The notes beneath the pieces are model-generated. The model searched no databases. It saw nothing but the letters and a program-made list of their open reading frames with translations, and was not told the DNA's origin. From NCBI GenBank assembly GCA_964609155.1, contig CAZSRF010000009.1, positions 1 to 56,936 of the forward strand: a stretch of DNA of 56,936 bases, written 5' to 3'. The position numbers were made by a program, and so were the translations under genes. Positions within the stretch are counted from its first letter, which is position 1. The number at the start of each line of letters is the position of its first letter. This document shows, one piece after another, positions 52,532 through 56,936 of the stretch. The DNA comes from JAGOUU01 sp964609155 (lineage in GTDB: Bacteria; Pseudomonadota; Gammaproteobacteria; JAGOUU01).

Positions 52532-54304
52532 ATGAACAAACTACCATCAACAATTATCGGGTTTAGTCTTTATTTTTATAGAAAACAGCCAATATCTTTT
52601 TTTATATTTTTTCTTGCACCATTATTGTTGATCTTAGAATCAAATGTTATCCCCTACGCCCTTAAAATGGTCATAGATGCTGTTGAAAGCAATCAGCATA
52701 AGCAAGATATCTTTACAGTGATAAAGCCTGCGATTACTTTAGGCGCAATTTCTTGGTTTAGCTTAATACTCTTATTACGTTTGCAGAATTGGTGGCAAGC
52801 TTATGTAATTCCTCAGTTTCAAGCAGATATCAGGATGACAGTGCTGGATTACGTAACAAAACATTCGTATCAATATTTTTGTAATAAGTTATCAGGTAAC
52901 TTATCCAATAAAATCAATGATCTTGCTGTGGCTATGGAGAGCACAAGGTTAATTGTCACCTGGAATATTATTGCAACAGCTCTTACCACGATGACAGCCA
53001 TTATTATTATGGCGACAATAAATATAACTTTTTCTTTAATTATTTTTACTTGGGTTGTGTCTAATATAATAATTATTTTATATAAAGCTCGCCAGGTAAA
53101 TGCTATTGCTGAGAAAAATGCCGATAATCAAAGTGAACTAGGTGGCGTCTTTGTCGATATTTTGAGTAATATTGTTCCTGTTAAATTATTTGCTCGTCAA
53201 AATTATGAGAAAATATTTGCTCAGCAAATGCAAGAAGTTGAGAAGGCTAGTAATAAAAAACTTATTCTAGCTACTAATATATATAGATGGTGGATAGATA
53301 TACCAGTTACTATTATGCTTGCAGCTATGATCTACTCTTTAGTTTATTATTGGCAAAATGATATGATTTCAACGGGAGACTTTGTTTTTGTTATCAATAG
53401 TTCTTTCGTAATTATTAACCAGTTGTGGAATTTTAGCTGGAGTATGACGGAATTATTTCGTCAGATAGGTACTATCCGCCAAGCATTGGTGTTGATTTCT
53501 CATCCAGTTGATATAATTGATGTGCCCGGAGCAAAAGAACTTGCTGTAACACAAGGTAAAATAGAATTCAAAAATGTAACTTTTCATTACAACAAGGGTA
53601 CTAAAATATTTAATAATAAAAGCATCACTATTTATCCTGGCGAGAAAGTAGGTTTAGTGGGCTTTTCAGGTAGTGGTAAGAGTTCTTTTGTAAATTTAAT
53701 ATTACGCTTTTTTGATGTTATGTCGGGTGTTATAACAATTGATGATCAAGATATTGCACAAGTAACTCAAGAAAGTTTACGTCATAATATATCAATGATC
53801 CCGCAGGATACTACGTTGTTTCATAGAACAATATTTGAAAATATAAAATATGGTAATCAAAAGGCTACTTACGAGCAGGTAGTAGCGGCATCAAAAAAAG
53901 CCCATTGTCACGAATTTATTATAAAGTTGCCAGATGGATACGACACTATTGTTGGTGAACGTGGTGCCCGTTTATCTGGAGGGCAAAGGCAACGTATAGC
54001 TATTGCCAGAGCCATGTTAGAAAATGCTCCTATTTTAATTCTTGACGAAGCAACTTCTGCTCTTGACTCGATGACAGAAAAGCTTATTCAAGAGAGCTTG
54101 TTATTATTAATGCAGGATAGAACGACTATTGTTATTGCTCATAGGCTATCGACGTTATTAAATATGGATAGAATATTAGTATTTGATAATGGTAACGTTA
54201 TTGAAGATGGCAGGCATAGTGAATTGCTAAAGCTAAATGGTCATTATGCGACACTATGGAATAAACAAGTTGGTGGTTTTTTGCAGGATACTTCTGAACA
54301 GTGA
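52532..54304 (+). CDS. ABC transporter, fused permease and ATPase (exporter type)
   Basis: This 590-aa half-transporter from ATG 52532 (GAGG just upstream) has a type IV exporter transmembrane domain of six helices and one nucleotide-binding domain: Walker A GFSGSGKSSF, signature LSGGQRQRIAIARAML, Walker B ILILDEATSALDS, H-loop IVIAHRLST. It resembles MsbA/lipid or multidrug exporters, but no substrate can be assigned. The frame extends upstream to a TTG at 52466, adding a hydrophobic stretch; I prefer the ATG. Single gene, convergent with the TSUP gene. Confidence 0.9.
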   Translation: MNKLPSTIIGFSLYFYRKQPISFFIFFLAPLLLILESNVIPYALKMVIDAVESNQHKQDIFTVIKPAITLGAISWFSLILLLRLQNWWQAYVIPQFQADIRMTVLDYVTKHSYQYFCNKLSGNLSNKINDLAVAMESTRLIVTWNIIATALTTMTAIIIMATINITFSLIIFTWVVSNIIIILYKARQVNAIAEKNADNQSELGGVFVDILSNIVPVKLFARQNYEKIFAQQMQEVEKASNKKLILATNIYRWWIDIPVTIMLAAMIYSLVYYWQNDMISTGDFVFVINSSFVIINQLWNFSWSMTELFRQIGTIRQALVLISHPVDIIDVPGAKELAVTQGKIEFKNVTFHYNKGTKIFNNKSITIYPGEKVGLVGFSGSGKSSFVNLILRFFDVMSGVITIDDQDIAQVTQESLRHNISMIPQDTTLFHRTIFENIKYGNQKATYEQVVAASKKAHCHEFIIKLPDGYDTIVGERGARLSGGQRQRIAIARAMLENAPILILDEATSALDSMTEKLIQESLLLLMQDRTTIVIAHRLSTLLNMDRILVFDNGNVIEDGRHSELLKLNGHYATLWNKQVGGFLQDTSEQ

Positions 54305-54328
54305 CTATCTATCAAGTTATAATTGATA

Positions 54329-55204
54329 TTATAGGCGTAATTGTTTTCTTCGTTTGTTTAAAATAACTATCGCTATTAGAACAACAATGGAGCAAAAAAC
54401 ATAAAACTCTGGTAGCATTATTATAGTAATAGAATTTACTATAAACGAAGTGTAGTTTTGATAGAGTAAACAAAAAAAAGTACAAAACACAACAGCAATA
54501 AAAACAGGTCGTATTAAATGAGCGCCTTTAGTTATAGCTAAGTGAGAGCCTAAACGTCCACCCAAGAACTGTCCTATAGCCATACAAATCGCGAATTTAT
54601 AATTAATATTTGCACCAAGAGCAAAACAAGCAGTGGCAATTACATTACTCTTCATGTTAAATATCTTGGTATAGGCACTTGCTTTTTGTAAATTGTATCC
54701 GAGACAAAAAGTAAGCGCAAAAATCCAAAACGATCCTGTGCCAGGACCAAAAAAGCCATCATAAAAACCAAGTCCAAAACCGAAGAGGATATAAAATAAA
54801 TGTTCGCTCAATAGTGCAGGTTGGTCTTCTATTCCTATCTTTGGAGACTTTATCATGTAAATAAAAATGATTATTAATAAGACAGGAATAATTTGTTCTA
54901 AAATTTGATTACTAATAATTTGAGCAGTCACAGATCCTAATAAGGTGCCAATGAAACCTAAGAGTAAACCTTTGTAAAGAATTTTCAGATTTAATAAACC
55001 GGCTTTATAGTAGCTATATGATGAGGTTAAAGTCCCTACAGTTCCCTGAAATTTATTTGTACCTAAAGCAAGATGTGGAGGTAAACCAAGGCTTAGTAGC
55101 ATAGGTAGGCAAATCAGACCACCTCCTCCAGCTATAGCATCAACTATGCCTGCAAAAAAGCCTGTTGTAAATAATAATAAGAAGACTACTACTGAGTATT
55201 CCAT
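54329..55204 (-). CDS. TSUP-family permease (sulfite exporter TauE/SafE-like)
   Basis: This protein of about 291 aa has eight predicted transmembrane helices and the TSUP motifs: FFAGIVDAIAGGGGLICLPML (about residues 15-35), LALGTNKFQGTVGTLTSSYSYYKAG, GFGLGFYDGFFGPGTGSFWI and the second repeat GQFLGGRLGSHLAI. YfcA-type. Transports a small organic or sulfur anion, substrate unknown. The start is ATG 55204 or GTG 55213. The SDR gene lies 13-22 bases upstream, so the two are likely co-transcribed. Confidence 0.9.
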   Translation of the reverse strand: MEYSVVVFLLLFTTGFFAGIVDAIAGGGGLICLPMLLSLGLPPHLALGTNKFQGTVGTLTSSYSYYKAGLLNLKILYKGLLLGFIGTLLGSVTAQIISNQILEQIIPVLLIIIFIYMIKSPKIGIEDQPALLSEHLFYILFGFGLGFYDGFFGPGTGSFWIFALTFCLGYNLQKASAYTKIFNMKSNVIATACFALGANINYKFAICMAIGQFLGGRLGSHLAITKGAHLIRPVFIAVVFCTFFCLLYQNYTSFIVNSITIIMLPEFYVFCSIVVLIAIVILNKRRKQLRL

Positions 55205-55225
55205 AACAAGCACTGTAGTTAAACA

Positions 55226-56017
55226 TTATTTAGGTGGTGAAGAGCTTCCTGCTAAAATGCCTCCATCGATAGTAAGCTCTGCTCCCGTGATATATTGAGA
55301 TTCATCTGAAGCTAAATAAAGAACTGCATATGCAACATCCATGGGGGTGCCCATTTTTCCTAAAGGTACACCAGCTGCAATTGCAGCGATATTTAATTCT
55401 TTTTGTAATGAATCACAACCTAACATTGAATCCCACAAGGGAGTTAAGATTGCACCAGGGTGTAAAGAGTTACAACGAATGTTATATTTTTTTTCAGCAC
55501 AGTATAAAGCTACAGATTTAGTATGATTGCGAACAGCAGCTTTGCTTGAAGCGTAAGCACCTGCAGCGCTGATACCAACCATTCCTGAACGAGATGACAT
55601 ATTAATGATAGATCCACCATGCGACTTCATTAATTTAATACCATATTTACATCCTAAAAAAATGCCATCTAAATTCACTCGGTGTACATAATGCCAGGAT
55701 TCCAAACTAGAATGCTCAGGATCTTGTGGGCCTAAATTCTCATTTAATCCAGTGATGCCTGCATTATTAAATAAGATATCTAATTGACCATATTTTTTTT
55801 CTATTACATTGGCTAATTTAATAAAATGTTCTTCTGATGTTACATCTAAATGGTAATACTCTGCACCAATATTTCGAGCTAAAACTTCACCCTCATCATC
55901 TTTAATATCAGTGATAATAACTAGGGCGCCTTCTTCGGATAAAAGTTTTGCGCTAGCAGCACCAATACCACGGCTACCACCAGTGATCAATGCCACCTTG
56001 TTTTTAACTCTAGTCAT
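55226..56017 (-). CDS. Short-chain dehydrogenase/reductase (SDR)
   Basis: This 263-aa classical SDR has the cofactor motif ALITGGSRGIGAASAKL (about residues 10-26, NAD(P)-binding), DVTS, NNAG, the Ser-Tyr-Lys catalytic set in MSSRSGMVGISAAGAYASSKAA, and the final segment ASDESQYITGAELTIDGG. It matches hydroxy-steroid/cyclopentanol dehydrogenase-like enzymes; the substrate is not decidable. AGGAG precedes the ATG. The likely operon with TSUP starts downstream of a Fur-box-like inverted repeat at 56041-56055. Confidence 0.92.
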   Translation of the reverse strand: MTRVKNKVALITGGSRGIGAASAKLLSEEGALVIITDIKDDEGEVLARNIGAEYYHLDVTSEEHFIKLANVIEKKYGQLDILFNNAGITGLNENLGPQDPEHSSLESWHYVHRVNLDGIFLGCKYGIKLMKSHGGSIINMSSRSGMVGISAAGAYASSKAAVRNHTKSVALYCAEKKYNIRCNSLHPGAILTPLWDSMLGCDSLQKELNIAAIAAGVPLGKMGTPMDVAYAVLYLASDESQYITGAELTIDGGILAGSSSPPK

Positions 56018-56040
56018 GGAAGCTCCTGGCTAATGTTTGC

Positions 56041-56055
56041 AAATGATTCTCATTT
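56041..56055. promoter_or_regulatory. Fur-box-like inverted repeat upstream of the SDR-TSUP genes
   Basis: AAATGA (56041-56046) and TCATTT (56050-56055) flank TTC, forming a 6-bp inverted repeat within GCAAATGATTCTCATTTAC, close to the core of the consensus Fur box (AATGATAATCATT). It is 24-38 bases before the SDR ATG, where it could overlap the promoter, and about 180 bases before the BON gene. Confidence 0.35.
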
Positions 56056-56178
56056 ACTGTATTATATATGCAATGATTGAATAATAATAATAAAAAAGAA
56101 ATCATTACGCAACCTGGTTTAGTTGAGACTTTAATTGAGAAAGCCTCGAATAGTAGGCAATAATAACAAAACATTAGG

Positions 56179-56213
56179 TTAAAAATTAAAAATTAAAAAT
56201 TAAAAATTAAAAA
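56179..56213 (+). repeat. Five tandem TTAAAAA heptamers
   Basis: Five exact copies of TTAAAAA run in tandem, followed by A and then TAATAAAAA, ending about 25 bases before the BON-domain ATG (56238). It sits at a likely promoter position, so unit number could change spacing or promoter strength. Confidence 0.8.
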
Positions 56214-56237
56214 ATAATAAAAATATGGAGAAGATTT

Positions 56238-56798
56238 ATGAAAAATTATTTTAATAAAACCATCCTTTTAGGATTAAGTAGTTGCTTTCTTATCTCAGGA
56301 GCTGCTGTAACATGGGCAATTAATTATAATTCACCATCTGCTGTTGTTAGTTTTGTTGAAGATACGGAAATTACTTTAGCTATCTATGGCAAATTTACGG
56401 GGGATCCTATGCTCAACCCCTTAGATATTAATGTAAGAACTAAAGATGGCGTAGTTTCTCTAATAGGACAATTAGAAACGAAAAACCAACGAGATGAGGC
56501 AATAAAACAAGCGCGTGAAACGGATGGAGTTCATAAAGTTGAAGCTTACGAGCTTTTAGTTATAGAAAGTGATCAACCGATGACAGATACTTGGATTACA
56601 AGTAAAGTTAAAGCTGTTTTAATTAAAGAGAAATTATTTAGCAAACGTGATATAGCTAGTCTGCATGTAGAAACCACCAATGGCAAAGTATATTTAAGCG
56701 GTGAAGCAACCAAAAAGGATGCAGAATATGCTGAAAAAATTGTTAAACAAATTTCCGGCTTAAAAGACAAGGTTGTTAATCAGATTAAGTATACATAA
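56238..56798 (+). CDS. BON-domain periplasmic protein (OsmY-like)
   Basis: This 186-aa exported protein has a signal peptide (MKNYFNKTILLGLSS..., core LISGAAVTWA) and two BON domains: one with INVRTKDGVVSLIGQLETKNQRDEAIKQA (about residues 58-90) and one with LHVETTNGKVYLSGEATKKDAEYAEKIV (about residues 143-170). BON domains bind phospholipid or envelope surfaces; OsmY/DolP-like proteins guard the envelope during stress. GGAGAAG precedes the ATG. A strong intrinsic terminator follows. A heptamer repeat lies upstream. Confidence 0.9.
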   Translation: MKNYFNKTILLGLSSCFLISGAAVTWAINYNSPSAVVSFVEDTEITLAIYGKFTGDPMLNPLDINVRTKDGVVSLIGQLETKNQRDEAIKQARETDGVHKVEAYELLVIESDQPMTDTWITSKVKAVLIKEKLFSKRDIASLHVETTNGKVYLSGEATKKDAEYAEKIVKQISGLKDKVVNQIKYT

Positions 56799-56822
56799 GC
56801 ATAGCATGAGAAAATTAAATGG

Positions 56823-56865
56823 CGATCTGTGTAATCGATACAAGGCGAATTCACAGATCGTTTTT
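56823..56865 (+). terminator. Intrinsic terminator of the BON gene
   Basis: CGATCTGTG (56823-56831) pairs perfectly with CACAGATCG (56852-56860), a 9-bp stem with a 20-base loop, followed directly by TTTTT. It lies 25 bases after the stop. Confidence 0.85.
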
Positions 56866-56936
56866 AGTTAATTTTTCAATTTATTCAAAACCAAATAGAT
56901 ATTAATATAGCGACAAACATTGCAACTTTCCTTGAC

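Overview
The window is AT-rich (roughly one third G+C by eye), densely packed DNA from a gammaproteobacterium. The order rsmD / two M16 peptidases / ftsY-ftsE-ftsX / rpoH, the dprA-topA-tsaC-hemF block and the complete type II secretion cluster are all gammaproteobacterial. The single orphan genes between housekeeping operons, several with eukaryote-like domains or no recognisable family, resemble Legionellales or another host-associated lineage. That placement is an inference from layout and style, because no rRNA or phylogeny is available here.

Layout. 1-8.3 kb: rsmD, an M16 pair (one active, one without the zinc motif), ftsY, ftsE-ftsX, then a minus-strand, G+C-richer gene for a PPP/metallophosphatase-like protein lying between ftsX and rpoH. 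8.4-16.5 kb: rpoH with a clear promoter and a Shine-Dalgarno site inside a small hairpin, an orphan with internal repeats, a conserved hypothetical, typA, a proline iminopeptidase homologue that has lost its catalytic serine, a PA0020-like envelope protein, and dprA. 16.7-24.8 kb: topA, tsaC, hemF, a GH18 protein without signal peptide, a short operon (17-kDa-type lipoprotein, HIT protein, TatA), a eukaryotic-type (GSII) glutamine synthetase and an M50 membrane protease. 24.9-36.7 kb: type II secretion genes gspC to gspM, with an opposing nicotinamidase-like gene between gspL and gspM. 36.7-44 kb: EVE protein, orphan, thioredoxin-like ferredoxin, rpiA, malic enzyme, mdh, an orphan membrane protein, a small coiled-coil gene, an XRE regulator and a hemerythrin. 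44.3-56.9 kb: a large orphan (about 785 aa), ubiK, comM, two in-frame ORFs split by one amber codon, kbl-tdh, an ABC exporter, a TSUP permease, an SDR enzyme and a BON-domain periplasmic protein.

How it fits together. Threonine degradation (kbl/tdh), malic enzyme/Mdh and glutamine synthetase suggest amino-acid-based carbon and nitrogen metabolism. DprA and ComM point to retained natural transformation. The type II system exports folded periplasmic proteins. The scattered orphans (phosphatase-like, GH18, 785-aa, double-TM/proline-rich and others) are candidates for host-directed effectors, but nothing in the window proves a secretion route for them. I see no CRISPR array, rRNA, tRNA, insertion sequence or prophage.
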